A DNA stretch of 46,064 bases from Hoylesella timonensis S9-PR14 (lineage in GTDB: Bacteria; Bacteroidota; Bacteroidia; Bacteroidales; Bacteroidaceae), in assembly GCF_000762405.1 (NCBI RefSeq), contig NZ_JRPQ01000132.1, forward strand, positions 276 to 46,339. Direction: 5' to 3'. This document shows positions 1 to 8,396 of this stretch, one piece after another (positions within the stretch are counted from its first letter, which is position 1; each line of letters starts with the position of its first letter). The notes beneath the pieces are model-generated. The model was not told where the DNA came from. It ran no database searches and saw nothing but the letters and a program-made list of their open reading frames with translations. Both the position numbers and the translations under genes were made by a program.

Positions 1-60
1 GGTGTTGGTTGATTTTACGCGAGTTTTGAGAGGCACTTTGTAAAGAATATTCAGCATTTA
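1..60 (+). repeat. 3' tail of ~390-bp intergenic repeat family 1 (copy A, cut by window edge)
   Basis: The stretch contains the family's most conserved 3' block, GAGGCACTTTGTAAAGAA followed by TTCAGCATTTA. The same block closes the copies at 9765-10160, 22520-22909 (reverse strand) and 35221-35615. The bases just before it (GTTG, then GATTTTACG) match the minus-strand copy near 22570 best. The rest of the copy would lie before base 1. No coding potential is seen. Confidence 0.75.
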
Positions 61-103
61 TTTTGCTTTCTTGCAACGTATCAACGACCAATAAAGAGGA
101 CAT

Positions 104-325
104 GGTTCTTTCATTTAAGGGCAATGTTTTTGAACAACGAATGAAACCAATGAAACCAATCAACTAAACAAGACAATGAACGCAAGCGTTCTGAGAATGA
201 AACAAATCTATTGACATTAACATGTTGTGTTTGCTTGCAAAATTCGTTTTATTTGGTGAACGCCTGCGTTCATTGATTCCAGCCATCAGATTTGTGTCAT
301 TTGTTTGATTTGTTGTTGAAACAAA
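104..325 (+). repeat. MITE-like intergenic repeat family 2, copy 1
   Basis: About 222 bp that recurs in reverse complement at 23033-23255. It holds two short palindromes, GAACGCAAGCGTTC at 178-191 and GAACGCCTGCGTTC at 258-271, exactly 80 bp apart in both copies. The outer arms (GAACAACGAATGAAACCAAT near 132 and TTTGATTTGTTGTTG near 303) are imperfect inverted complements, as in a miniature inverted-repeat element. Weaker similarity runs on to about 360. No open reading frame looks real. Mobility is inferred. Confidence 0.7.
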
Positions 326-445
326 AGGCCATGATTGTTTCTGACAATAAACGATTATTTTAATTGAAAGCGACCTGTGCAGCGGATGTTTTTCTGTGTA
401 AAAATATGAATTTTCAAGGAACGAACCGAAGGTGGAGACGAGGCG

Positions 446-487
446 GAGAAGAAAAGAAATCGCCAGTCTCTTGTAGAAACCGGCGAT
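446..487 (-). terminator. Rho-independent-type terminator after the fumarase gene
   Basis: Read on the minus strand, an 8-bp stem (ATCGCCGG pairing with CTGGCGAT, one mismatch) is followed by TTCTTTTCTTC. It lies about 80 bases past the fumarase stop, so it fits as the end of the DUF4954-M16-fumarase transcript. Confidence 0.5.
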
Positions 488-564
488 GATTGACTGCCAA
501 GTATAGATGCTAAATGAATCCTAACCGTGGCAATAGACTTATGTCTTGTGTTGCTCTATATGTA

Positions 565-2214
565 CTACTTGTTGCAGCAGGGCGTCCAAGGTTTCAGTTG
601 TTTGAAGAAATCATTTCCCTTGTCGTCTACTAAAATGAAAGCAGGGAAGTCGACAACGTCAATTTTCCAAATAGCTTCCATGCCGAGTTCGGGATATTCC
701 ACGCATTCTATGCTCTTAATAGAGTTCATCGACAGCACAGCAGCAGGACCGCCAATGCTACCCAAATAGAAACCTCCGTGCTTTTGACAAGCGTCGGTAA
801 CCACTTGTGTGCGGTTGCCTTTGGCAATCATCACCATCGAACCTCCATGATCTTGGAACTCGTCTACATAAGGGTCCATGCGGTTTGCGGTAGTAGGACC
901 CATACTGCCACAAGGCATTCCTTCTGGAGTCTTCGCAGGACCAGCATAGAGAATAGGGTGGTTCTTGAAGTATTCGGGCAACTCTTCGCCTGCGTCGAGA
1001 CGTGCTTTGAGCTTGGCATGTGCGATGTCGCGTGCCACGATGATAGTACCGTTGAGACTCACACGTGTAGATACGGGATATTTTGATAGCTCTTTGCAGA
1101 TGTCTGCCATGGGTTGATTGAGGTTGATTTTCACCACATCGCCTTCACCAGCTTGACGTAATTCCTCTGGAATGAGTGAACCGGGATTTTCATCCAACTT
1201 CTCAATCCACAAACCCTCTTTGTTAATCTTGGCTTTGATGTTGCGGTCTGCCGAACAGCTGACGCCCATTCCGATGGGACACGATGCTCCATGGCGTGGC
1301 AAGCGTACCACCCGAATGTCGTGAGCCATGTATTTACCACCAAACTGAGCACCCAGTCCAATCTTGTGTGCTTCGTCTAAAAGTTCCTTCTCTAATGCTA
1401 CATCGCGGAAAGCACGTCCTGTTTCGTCCCCAGAGGTGGGTAGGTTGTCATAATAATGAGTAGACGCTAACTTCACGGTGAGCAGGTTTTTCTCTGCCGA
1501 GGTGCCTCCAATGACGAATGCAATGTGGTAAGGAGGACAAGCAGCTGTACCCAATGATTTCATTTTCTCTGCCAAGAAAGGAACCAAGGTGCCAGGGTTT
1601 TGGATAATGGCTTTGGTCATTTGGTACAGATAGGTCTTGTTGGCAGAGCCGCCTCCCTTGGTAACAAACAAGAATTTGTATTCCATTCCCTCGGTTGCCT
1701 CTAAGTCAATCTGTGCAGGAAGGTTGCATCTGGTGTTCACCTCGTCGTACATATTGAGAGGTGCATTCTGTGAGTAGCGCAGGTTGTCTTGTGTGTAGGT
1801 GTTGTAAACGCCCCGAGAGATGGCTTCTTCATCGCAAAAGCCCGTCCATACCTGTTGTCCCTTTTCACCGTGTACAATAGCGGTACCCGTGTCTTGGCAA
1901 AATGGCAGTTTGCCTTTTGATGCTACTTCTGCATTGCGCAAGAAGGAGAGAGCCACATACTTGTCATTGTCTGATGCCTCAGGGTCGGTTAAAATCTTCG
2001 CTACTTGTTCGTTGTGAGTGCGGCGCAACATGAAACTCACATTGTGAATGGCTTGTTGGGTGAGCATGGTTAAAGCTTCTGGGGTTACCTTTAGCATGGG
2101 TTTGCCCTCAAATTCGCCCACCGATACGCCTTCGTTGGTCAGTAAATAGTACTCTGTGTCATCCTTGCCCATCTGAAACATGGGCGCATACTTGAAATCA
2201 GGTGTTTTTGCCAT
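565..2214 (-). CDS. fum: Fumarate hydratase, class I (iron-sulfur, dimeric type)
   Basis: Interconverts fumarate and malate in the cytosol. In fermenting Bacteroidales it works mainly toward fumarate, which feeds succinate formation. The 549-residue protein has the full N-terminal (alpha) and C-terminal (beta) parts of class I fumarases in one chain, the usual length. Candidate [4Fe-4S] ligands are Cys106 in PFCQDTGT, Cys226 in GTAACPPYH and Cys320 in CPIGMGVSC, spaced like Cys105, Cys224 and Cys318 of E. coli FumA. The C-terminal block [15 protein letters not shown] is also typical. It sits 59 bases after the M16 peptidase on the same strand and is followed by a terminator. The cluster makes the enzyme oxygen-sensitive by inference from the family. 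Confidence 0.95.
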   Translation of the reverse strand: MAKTPDFKYAPMFQMGKDDTEYYLLTNEGVSVGEFEGKPMLKVTPEALTMLTQQAIHNVSFMLRRTHNEQVAKILTDPEASDNDKYVALSFLRNAEVASKGKLPFCQDTGTAIVHGEKGQQVWTGFCDEEAISRGVYNTYTQDNLRYSQNAPLNMYDEVNTRCNLPAQIDLEATEGMEYKFLFVTKGGGSANKTYLYQMTKAIIQNPGTLVPFLAEKMKSLGTAACPPYHIAFVIGGTSAEKNLLTVKLASTHYYDNLPTSGDETGRAFRDVALEKELLDEAHKIGLGAQFGGKYMAHDIRVVRLPRHGASCPIGMGVSCSADRNIKAKINKEGLWIEKLDENPGSLIPEELRQAGEGDVVKINLNQPMADICKELSKYPVSTRVSLNGTIIVARDIAHAKLKARLDAGEELPEYFKNHPILYAGPAKTPEGMPCGSMGPTTANRMDPYVDEFQDHGGSMVMIAKGNRTQVVTDACQKHGGFYLGSIGGPAAVLSMNSIKSIECVEYPELGMEAIWKIDVVDFPAFILVDDKGNDFFKQLKPWTPCCNK

Positions 2215-2273
2215 AATGTTTTTTTGTTATGTTTTATAAAGTTATTTGTTATTGCTTATTCTGTGATGTTTGT

Positions 2274-5180
2274 TTAGTAACCAAAGATTTCCTCGGTAGT
2301 AAGATGCTTGATGTTGCCTATCTTTTGCAGTGCTTTGACATTCAAATTCTTCTCATCTCCCAAAATAATATAATGGTATGGCTTGTGTGCCATGTGTTTT
2401 ACTTCGAAATCAACAATGTCTTGCAAGGTGATGGCAGGCAAAGCGTGGTAAATCTTTTCTGCTACGTCATAGTCAATGCCTTTTTCCTTGGCATTATGAT
2501 AAGCTTCGAGCACACCACTCCGAGTGATTCTGCGGCTTGCCAATTGCTTTGTAAGTCCTTGTTTTGCAATTTCAAAGGCTGCCTGACTTTGTGGAATGGT
2601 GTCTAAGATGTTATTGAACACCTTGATGCAATCCATCATTTTGTCGTTTTGAGAGATGATATAGGTTTGGGCATATTCGGGATGTCCTTTCAGTGGACTG
2701 TTGTTGTAATATGCCGATGCGCTATAAGCCAAGCCTCTTGCCTCGCGTAACTCTTGGAAGACAACGGTGTTCATGCCTCCTCCAAAGTATTCGTTGAATA
2801 GTGCTCCCACTGCTAACTGTTTCTCATCGAAGGGCTTGTTTTCGTTATGATACATCAACATATAGATGTTTTTAGCCTTATAAGGGGCTATAAATACTTG
2901 GTTCTGTGAGGTAGTACGCTCTTGATACTCTTTATTTTGTGGAGTTGGCCACTTCTTTTTGAAATGATGATACAACTTGTCGAGGTCGTTGGATAGCTGC
3001 TGCACGCTTGTTGGACCGTAATAAAGGGCGGTGTGTTCGTACTTCCGAAGCGATTGAAACAAATCGACCAAATGTTGTGGTTGCAATGCTTTCAGTTCCT
3101 TTTCGCTAACGATATTGCGGACAACATTATAAGGTCCGAATTTCACGTAGTTGATTAAGGCATTGAAGTTTTTCTTTTGATCTTGTTTGTTGTCTTGTCT
3201 TGCTTTCAATACTAACGCAACATACTGTTTATATGCCGCTGTATCGGGTTGCGCATCGGTCATCAGTTCGTTGAGAAGTTGGAGCGCTTTCGGCATATTT
3301 TCATCCAATCCAGACAGGTTAATGGTGATGTTACGTGGCTTTGCTGAAATGTGGAGACTACATGCCAACTTGTATAATTCGCGCTTGAAGTCTTTTGCCG
3401 ACTTCTTCGATGTGCCTAAATAGTCGATATAGTTGCACGCCTCGTCGTACTCTTTGTTTGCTGTTGTGCCGAAATCCCATGTCAATATAAGGTTGAACAG
3501 TCCGTCCTCACTGTTGTGTTTGTAAACAATAGGTAACTTCTTCTTCGTTTTCGTGAAGGTGAGGTCGCGTTTGAAATCGAGGAACTGCGGTTGAATGGGA
3601 GTGGTATGTGTATTTCTAATGTTATTTAAGAAGGCACTACTCTCGTTGCGATTGCTTGGAATAGGCGTGATTTGTGGCTTGTCTATTTTCTTCTGTGTGG
3701 TGTCTTCGCCTTGCTTCTTGTACACACATACAAAGTTATCTTTGAAGTGTCGGTTGGCAAAAGCAATAATATCTTGCTTAGAAATCTTTGTCAATCGGTT
3801 GAGTTTGTTCACTACATCTTCCCATTTTTGCCCATTGATAAAGGCATCGGTGAACATCGAAACGCGCGAACGGTTGGATTGTAACGATTGATAATATTCG
3901 CGTTTATAGTTGTTGAGGATAGAGAGCAGCAGGTCATCGGCAAACGCTCCCTGCTTTAACTTATCAATCTCCGACAACAACAAGTGCTTCACTTCGTCCA
4001 AAGTTTGCCCTTCTTTCGGCATTCCTATGATGCAAAAGGAGCTGTAGTCGGCAAGTGGATTGATAAAAGTGCCACTCTCAAGCACTTGCATGCTTTGATT
4101 GAGGTTCAGGTCTAACAGTCCTGCGTGTCCATTGCTCAATATTTTATCCACCAAAGTGAGGGTGTCATTTTGCAGTGATGCAGCACCATCGAACTTCCAT
4201 GCCATGAGTACATTCTCGGCTTCTAAGCCTACAACCGTTGTATCTACGCTGGCTTGCAAAGACGGTTGAGGTGCAAAAGTGGGGTAAGACAGTGTTTCGC
4301 TCTTCTTCCATGTGCCGAAATAGCGTTCCAAAACGGTCATCACCTCATCGGGATTCAAGTCACCTGCCATACAGATGGCAATGTTATTTGGCACATAGTA
4401 GCGTTTGAAATAGTTTTGAATGTTTACAATCGAGGGATTTTTTAGATGTCCTTGTGTGCCAATCGTGGTCTGTGTACCATAGGGATGTGTTGGAAACAGC
4501 TTGGCATTGATAGCATTCCATTCCTTTTCACCATCGTTAGCTAAGCCGATATTATACTCCTCGTACACTGCTTCCAGTTCGGTATGGAAACCTCTAACCA
4601 CCATATTTTGAAAGCGGTCGGCTTGTATTCTTGCCCAATTCTCTACTTCGTTGGCAGGAATGTTCTCTACATAGCAGGTGATGTCGTTGCTCGTAAAAGC
4701 ATTAGAACCCTCGGAACCAATCGATGCCATGAGCTTGTCGTACTCGTTAGGAATGTTATAAGCAGCAGCTAATTGCGATACACTGTCTATTTCATGATAA
4801 GCTTTCTTACGCTCGGTGGGGTCGGTAAGCAAACGATATTGCTCGTATCGCTCGGTAATCTCTTGGAGATAGGGGGCTTCTTTCTCGGCATTGGTAGTAC
4901 CAAACTGCTTTGTTCCCTTGAACATGAGGTGTTCTAAGTAGTGTGCCAAGCCTGTTGTTTCGGCAGGATCGTTTTTACTTCCTGTCTTTACCGCAATGTA
5001 AGTTTGAATGCGTGGTTTCTCTTTGTTGACACTCAGGTAAACTTTCAGTCCATTATCGAGGGTATAAATACGGGTTTTCAAAGGGTCGCCAGCCACCGTT
5101 TTGTAGTTGTACGACTTGGCTGATGCGATGCTTGTGATGAGCAACAAAGCCAAACTGAGCGTGAATTTTGCTATTTTCAT
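2274..5180 (-). CDS. M16 family zinc metallopeptidase (pitrilysin/insulinase type), exported
   Basis: Probable periplasmic peptidase. A signal peptide (hydrophobic core LALLLITSIAS, cleavage near Ala21) begins the 968-residue chain. The inverted zinc motif HxxEH is present as His80-Tyr-Leu-Glu83-His84 in LAHYLEHLMFKGT, and a distal acidic ligand lies in ELEAVYEEYN near residue 200. The C-terminal half carries the GGGMNTVVFQELREARGLAY block of the inactive M16 domain, so this is a two-module, full-length M16. Substrates cannot be told from sequence; relatives degrade peptides or process secreted proteins. It lies between DUF4954 and fumarase on the same strand, and the 151-base gap upstream is entirely an AGTT-rich repeat tract. 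Confidence 0.92.
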   Translation of the reverse strand: MKIAKFTLSLALLLITSIASAKSYNYKTVAGDPLKTRIYTLDNGLKVYLSVNKEKPRIQTYIAVKTGSKNDPAETTGLAHYLEHLMFKGTKQFGTTNAEKEAPYLQEITERYEQYRLLTDPTERKKAYHEIDSVSQLAAAYNIPNEYDKLMASIGSEGSNAFTSNDITCYVENIPANEVENWARIQADRFQNMVVRGFHTELEAVYEEYNIGLANDGEKEWNAINAKLFPTHPYGTQTTIGTQGHLKNPSIVNIQNYFKRYYVPNNIAICMAGDLNPDEVMTVLERYFGTWKKSETLSYPTFAPQPSLQASVDTTVVGLEAENVLMAWKFDGAASLQNDTLTLVDKILSNGHAGLLDLNLNQSMQVLESGTFINPLADYSSFCIIGMPKEGQTLDEVKHLLLSEIDKLKQGAFADDLLLSILNNYKREYYQSLQSNRSRVSMFTDAFINGQKWEDVVNKLNRLTKISKQDIIAFANRHFKDNFVCVYKKQGEDTTQKKIDKPQITPIPSNRNESSAFLNNIRNTHTTPIQPQFLDFKRDLTFTKTKKKLPIVYKHNSEDGLFNLILTWDFGTTANKEYDEACNYIDYLGTSKKSAKDFKRELYKLACSLHISAKPRNITINLSGLDENMPKALQLLNELMTDAQPDTAAYKQYVALVLKARQDNKQDQKKNFNALINYVKFGPYNVVRNIVSEKELKALQPQHLVDLFQSLRKYEHTALYYGPTSVQQLSNDLDKLYHHFKKKWPTPQNKEYQERTTSQNQVFIAPYKAKNIYMLMYHNENKPFDEKQLAVGALFNEYFGGGMNTVVFQELREARGLAYSASAYYNNSPLKGHPEYAQTYIISQNDKMMDCIKVFNNILDTIPQSQAAFEIAKQGLTKQLASRRITRSGVLEAYHNAKEKGIDYDVAEKIYHALPAITLQDIVDFEVKHMAHKPYHYIILGDEKNLNVKALQKIGNIKHLTTEEIFGY

Positions 5181-5182
5181 TG

Positions 5183-5331
5183 GGTGAGTTATTGAGTTTT
5201 TAAGTTCTTGAGTTAATGAGTTGAAGTTCTTGAGTTCTTGAGTTTCAAGTTCTTGAGTTTTGAGTTGAAGTTATTGAGTGGTTGAGTTTTTAAGTTTGTG
5301 AGTGAAAGAGTTTTTAAGTAGTTAGTTATAC
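5183..5331. repeat. Low-complexity AACTC/GAGTT tract filling the DUF4954-M16 gap
   Basis: The spacer is a degenerate series of GAGTT units every 7 to 10 bases, such as TTCTTGAGTTCTTGAGTTTC on the plus strand. On the transcribed strand it reads as AACTCAA repeats. It fills almost the whole intercistronic gap. The same vocabulary appears at 24629-24897 and, in short form, at 27189-27228. Confidence 0.75.
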
Positions 5332-7188
5332 TTATTCTTCATAATCTACTTCGTGATCGAGCTTGTCTAAGAAATCATCCAAGACATTTTGCTCAACATC
5401 GCCCATTGCAAACTCTTTTTCAGCATCTTTCCGAATGGCAGCAATCCACTTACGACGTGCTTGGATGTAGTCTTCTCGAATGCGATCGGCATCTTGTGGG
5501 GTAATGGTGTTCAAATGATAATAGTCCAAAATGAGTTGATAAGTCCATGCCCATTGGTAATCTCGATAATGTTCGTTGATATCCTCAAAGCGTTGTAGCA
5601 CGTCTTGAATAGACTCTAAGTTGCCGTTTTTGATATCCTCAATTAGGTGTTCTTCTTCAGAAACGGGCAGAAGTAATCCAGACAAGTCGGTCCATTGTCC
5701 TGTTCCCACAGTGCTGGAGGGTGGAGTTAGGTTGGCATCTCGTTTTCGCACGCGCTTCAATACGGCACCCATGTAGATGCGAAGTGCCATGTCATAATTC
5801 TCAATACCTTTTTGTAGCGAATTGGATTTGATGACATAGTTATAGTAGTTGTACAGTGCCACTTCATTGCCAGAGGCATCTTGCAGCTTTTCCAATATTT
5901 TCTTTCCTTCTATTATCTCACCCACAGAGTAAGGAGAAAGCCAGTCAAAGTTGACAATACTTTTCTGTGTGCCTTGTGGTCTTAAGTCTCGTTTGGGCCA
6001 CTTTCTAATATCACGATACAAACCCACCGTGGTGATATTCCGTCCTGGTGAGAGATACATGATGTCACTATAAGCTTTGAGATAAGAGAAAGGTAGACTA
6101 CTGGTATCGGGGTGGTACATCAGTTTGCCAAAACATACCGAGAACGTGCCAATGTTGGCTGGCATTAGCAGGTAAGCACCACTGGCTGTCTTGCATCCTC
6201 GTTGTAGAGTACCATAGTGCATTGGCCCCATTTTGTAAGCATGATTGCTGAAGTTCGTGGCAGAGCCTGCATTGTAAAACGAAAACATGCCACCAATGAG
6301 CAGACTACTCTTATGGTGACTGGCTGTGAACGGGCCACAGAAGGCAGCGCAGGCTTCACCATTGGACATATAACTGTTGGCAAAAAACACACTCGCTGAT
6401 GCAGTAAACCCATTACTTATCTGACAGGCTTCGCCCACAAAGCAGTCTTGCATCTTCACACTGTTGATAATAGATGAGCCATAAGAGATGATAGAGTTTT
6501 CACAAATCACTCCCGTGCCGATATAAACACTGGCATTGTCCGAGCTTAGAATGGTACAATCGCTCAGTCTGGAGGCTCCATTGATTTCACATTCGTCAAA
6601 GATAACGGTATTCGACACCTCTTTCGTATTGACAATCTTCACGTTGTTACCAATCCATCCCTGTTCGGGAGCGTGTAGATTTATCTCCTCTTTGATGAGT
6701 CTTCTTATCGCCTCTTTGAGCGGTTTGTCGTGAAAATGCTTCACCATGAATGCGGCGAGCTGACTGTTGAGGTCTCTAAACAGCACCACATTGCCGTCGC
6801 CCACCTCGTTCAATACAGACACTAAGTTGCCTTCTCCATAGGTAGCCCCCTCTGAGGTTTCGAGCGTACAGACGTTCGAGATGTAGCATCGGTCACCAAT
6901 GGTATAGTTGTTGATGTAGTTGCCAATGTTCTCTACCAGACTGTTGTCACCGATGGTCACATTTCGCAGCGTAGCGTTGTTGATGCCCGAATGTTTGAAA
7001 AAGTCTCTACTCACTTCTATGGTGTCATCGAAAGCACCAATGTAAACTTCTCCATACAGCATCACACGATGCATGTAATTGGGCTTGAATCCTTCGGCTA
7101 CATGAATGTTCGCCCATTCCTCTGCCCAACAACTTCTTTCCTCGAGGATGCGAATCTCCTCTTCTGTCAGTTCACGGTATTCTTTCAT
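5332..7188 (-). CDS. DUF4954 family protein with left-handed beta-helix repeats
   Basis: Function unknown. The 618-residue protein matches what I know of DUF4954, a family frequent in Bacteroidetes. Residues from about 65 to 330 show hexapeptide-type repeats (for example NATLRNVTIGDNSLVENIGN and ISYGSSIINSVKMQDCFVGE), the fold of acyl- and nucleotidyl-transferase beta-helices. A Trp/Arg-rich middle and an acidic helical C-terminus follow, ending DHEVDYEE. There is no signal peptide, so it is probably cytosolic. It is the first gene of a same-strand set with the M16 peptidase and fumarase. A sugar-nucleotide or acyl-transfer role is only a structural guess. Confidence 0.85.
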   Translation of the reverse strand: MKEYRELTEEEIRILEERSCWAEEWANIHVAEGFKPNYMHRVMLYGEVYIGAFDDTIEVSRDFFKHSGINNATLRNVTIGDNSLVENIGNYINNYTIGDRCYISNVCTLETSEGATYGEGNLVSVLNEVGDGNVVLFRDLNSQLAAFMVKHFHDKPLKEAIRRLIKEEINLHAPEQGWIGNNVKIVNTKEVSNTVIFDECEINGASRLSDCTILSSDNASVYIGTGVICENSIISYGSSIINSVKMQDCFVGEACQISNGFTASASVFFANSYMSNGEACAAFCGPFTASHHKSSLLIGGMFSFYNAGSATNFSNHAYKMGPMHYGTLQRGCKTASGAYLLMPANIGTFSVCFGKLMYHPDTSSLPFSYLKAYSDIMYLSPGRNITTVGLYRDIRKWPKRDLRPQGTQKSIVNFDWLSPYSVGEIIEGKKILEKLQDASGNEVALYNYYNYVIKSNSLQKGIENYDMALRIYMGAVLKRVRKRDANLTPPSSTVGTGQWTDLSGLLLPVSEEEHLIEDIKNGNLESIQDVLQRFEDINEHYRDYQWAWTYQLILDYYHLNTITPQDADRIREDYIQARRKWIAAIRKDAEKEFAMGDVEQNVLDDFLDKLDHEVDYEE

Positions 7189-7220
7189 ACATTATTTATT
7201 TTATTATCATGGTTCCTTTT

Positions 7221-7315
7221 GCTCTTTCAGAGCGCAAGTTACATTCCCTTGTTACCCCAGGGCGTTGCCCTGGGCTGTATTCCTTTTGGGGCTTTGCCCC
7301 GTCTCTGCGCAAGCT
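7221..7315 (+). repeat. REP-like palindrome cluster, left side of the Y1 transposase
   Basis: Three perfect short hairpins lie in a row: GCTCTTTCAGAGC (7221-7233), CCCAGGGCGTTGCCCTGGG (7256-7274) and GGGGCTTTGCCCC (7288-7300). The first two recur in inverted order and orientation right of the transposase at 8256-8309. A degenerate direct copy of the whole cluster sits at 7965-8064. GC-rich palindromes next to a Y1 transposase are the arrangement known for REP elements and their RAYT enzymes. The bases from 7316 to 7474 show a repeated TTTATCTATCATCAA phrase and nothing else. Confidence 0.75.
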
Positions 7316-7474
7316 ATTTGTCCACATCGTCCGCTTATTCCTGTTTAGTTATCTATCATCAAGTGAATGTTGTTACTCCTTTCCTTTTTCATCCGTCCAC
7401 TTATTCCTGTTTATTTATCTATCATCAATGTGCAGACCGTACGATATTTACGTAGGCAGAAAAGCGATAGGGGA

Positions 7475-7933
7475 TCAATCTGAAAATATATATTGTTGGT
7501 CATATTGGATTTGATATGCTTCTAAGAAATGTTTATATTCATCTGCGAATGATAATTTTTGATGATGCTGATGTTGGTTTTTAATATAATGTATAGTCTT
7601 GTTAATTTGTGATTGACTCACTGAAAATGCTGCATATCCATGTTGCCATGAAAATTTCTGATAATGAGCGTCTATAGTTTTTATCCATTTGCTACTTTTT
7701 CTCTTGATTTCTTCCACTACATGTGCAACAGTTTCTATATTGGAAAGTGTGAATAAAATGTGTATATGATTGGAAATACCTCCAACACTCAAGACTTTGC
7801 AGTTTGTTGCTAAATCCACAAGTTTTGCTAAATATTCGTGAATACGACTTAAGTCATTTTCACGAATACAAGGACTATCGCTTTTGATATGAAAAATCAA
7901 ATGTATATATATTTTACATAATGATTGTGCCAT
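7475..7933 (-). CDS. Y1 (HUH) transposase, IS200/REP-associated type
   Basis: Single-domain tyrosine transposase (Y1_Tnp family) of 152 residues, full length. The metal-binding HUH motif is His56-Ile-His58 in ISNHIHIL. The probable nucleophile is Tyr116 in NKTIHYIKNQHQHH, with the usual FSWQHGYAAFSVS block before it. Such enzymes nick and rejoin single-stranded DNA at hairpins. There is no TnpB partner. The gene is surrounded by REP-like palindromes, which favours a REP-associated transposase (RAYT) that mobilises or maintains those palindromes. It is alone on its strand between DUF4954 and hflX. A plain IS200 copy is the alternative; single-stranded hairpin ends would have to be compared. 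Confidence 0.88.
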   Translation of the reverse strand: MAQSLCKIYIHLIFHIKSDSPCIRENDLSRIHEYLAKLVDLATNCKVLSVGGISNHIHILFTLSNIETVAHVVEEIKRKSSKWIKTIDAHYQKFSWQHGYAAFSVSQSQINKTIHYIKNQHQHHQKLSFADEYKHFLEAYQIQYDQQYIFSD

Positions 7934-7964
7934 ATTATTTCCATCCTTATTTTTGTAGTCCCTT

Positions 7965-8064
7965 TTGTCCTTTATGAGCGCAAGTTACTTGTCATAGTTT
8001 GCCGAGAGCAGAGCCCCAAACAATGTTCTCTTTGGAATTTTGTTCTATCTCCGTGCAAGATTTT
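7965..8064 (+). repeat. Degenerate direct copy of the REP-like cluster
   Basis: The line of blocks TTTTGTCCTTTATGAGCGCA, AGTTAC, AGAGCCCC, TTTGGAATTTTG and ATCTCCGTGCAAG follows the order of 7217-7315 (for example AGAGCGCAAGTTAC and GTCTCTGCGCAAG). The palindromes themselves have lost most base pairing. It looks like an old duplicate that decayed. Confidence 0.5.
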
Positions 8065-8229
8065 CTCCACTTTCATTAGCTTATTTGTATTTCTCTTCTT
8101 TATATTATTTAGAGACATCGCTCTTTTTGTTGAATTGTTATATATTCTGCAGTGTGTTACTTGTTATATGTTCTTCTTTACTTCATTCAGTTTTTCGTCC
8201 TTCTCTGATTGTTTCTATGGCTACGATGC

Positions 8230-8309
8230 GGACCGAAGGTCCAGTAGGAACTTAGCCCAGGGCAGCGCCCTGGGTAGAGAGTTGCAGGGGACTGACGCTC
8301 TGAAAGAGC
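8230..8309 (-). repeat. REP-like palindrome cluster, right side, inverted
   Basis: It contains GGACCGAAGGTCC (8230-8242), CCCAGGGCAGCGCCCTGGG (8256-8274) and GCTCTGAAAGAGC (8297-8309). Read on the minus strand the last two reproduce the first two palindromes of the left cluster in the same order and with similar spacing. The loop of the central hairpin differs (AGC here, GTT on the left) while the eight-base arms are identical. The bases 8310-8396 show no feature. Confidence 0.75.
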
Positions 8310-8396
8310 AAGGGGAGGCATTGGTTACATATTTATAGTTGATTCTCTTCATAATAAAAAGGTGGAGCATTGAGCCGCTGCATAGAGAGTTGAACG

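Noticed and set aside
6991..7455. 154-codon frame on the plus strand over the start of DUF4954 and the left palindromes
   Set aside because: It is antisense to a well-supported gene in its first part and crosses hairpins in the second; no protein motif.
7925..8338. 137-codon frame on the plus strand beside the transposase
   Set aside because: It lies in the decayed REP-like copy and runs through the right palindromes; the composition follows AT-rich DNA, and no promoter or motif is seen.
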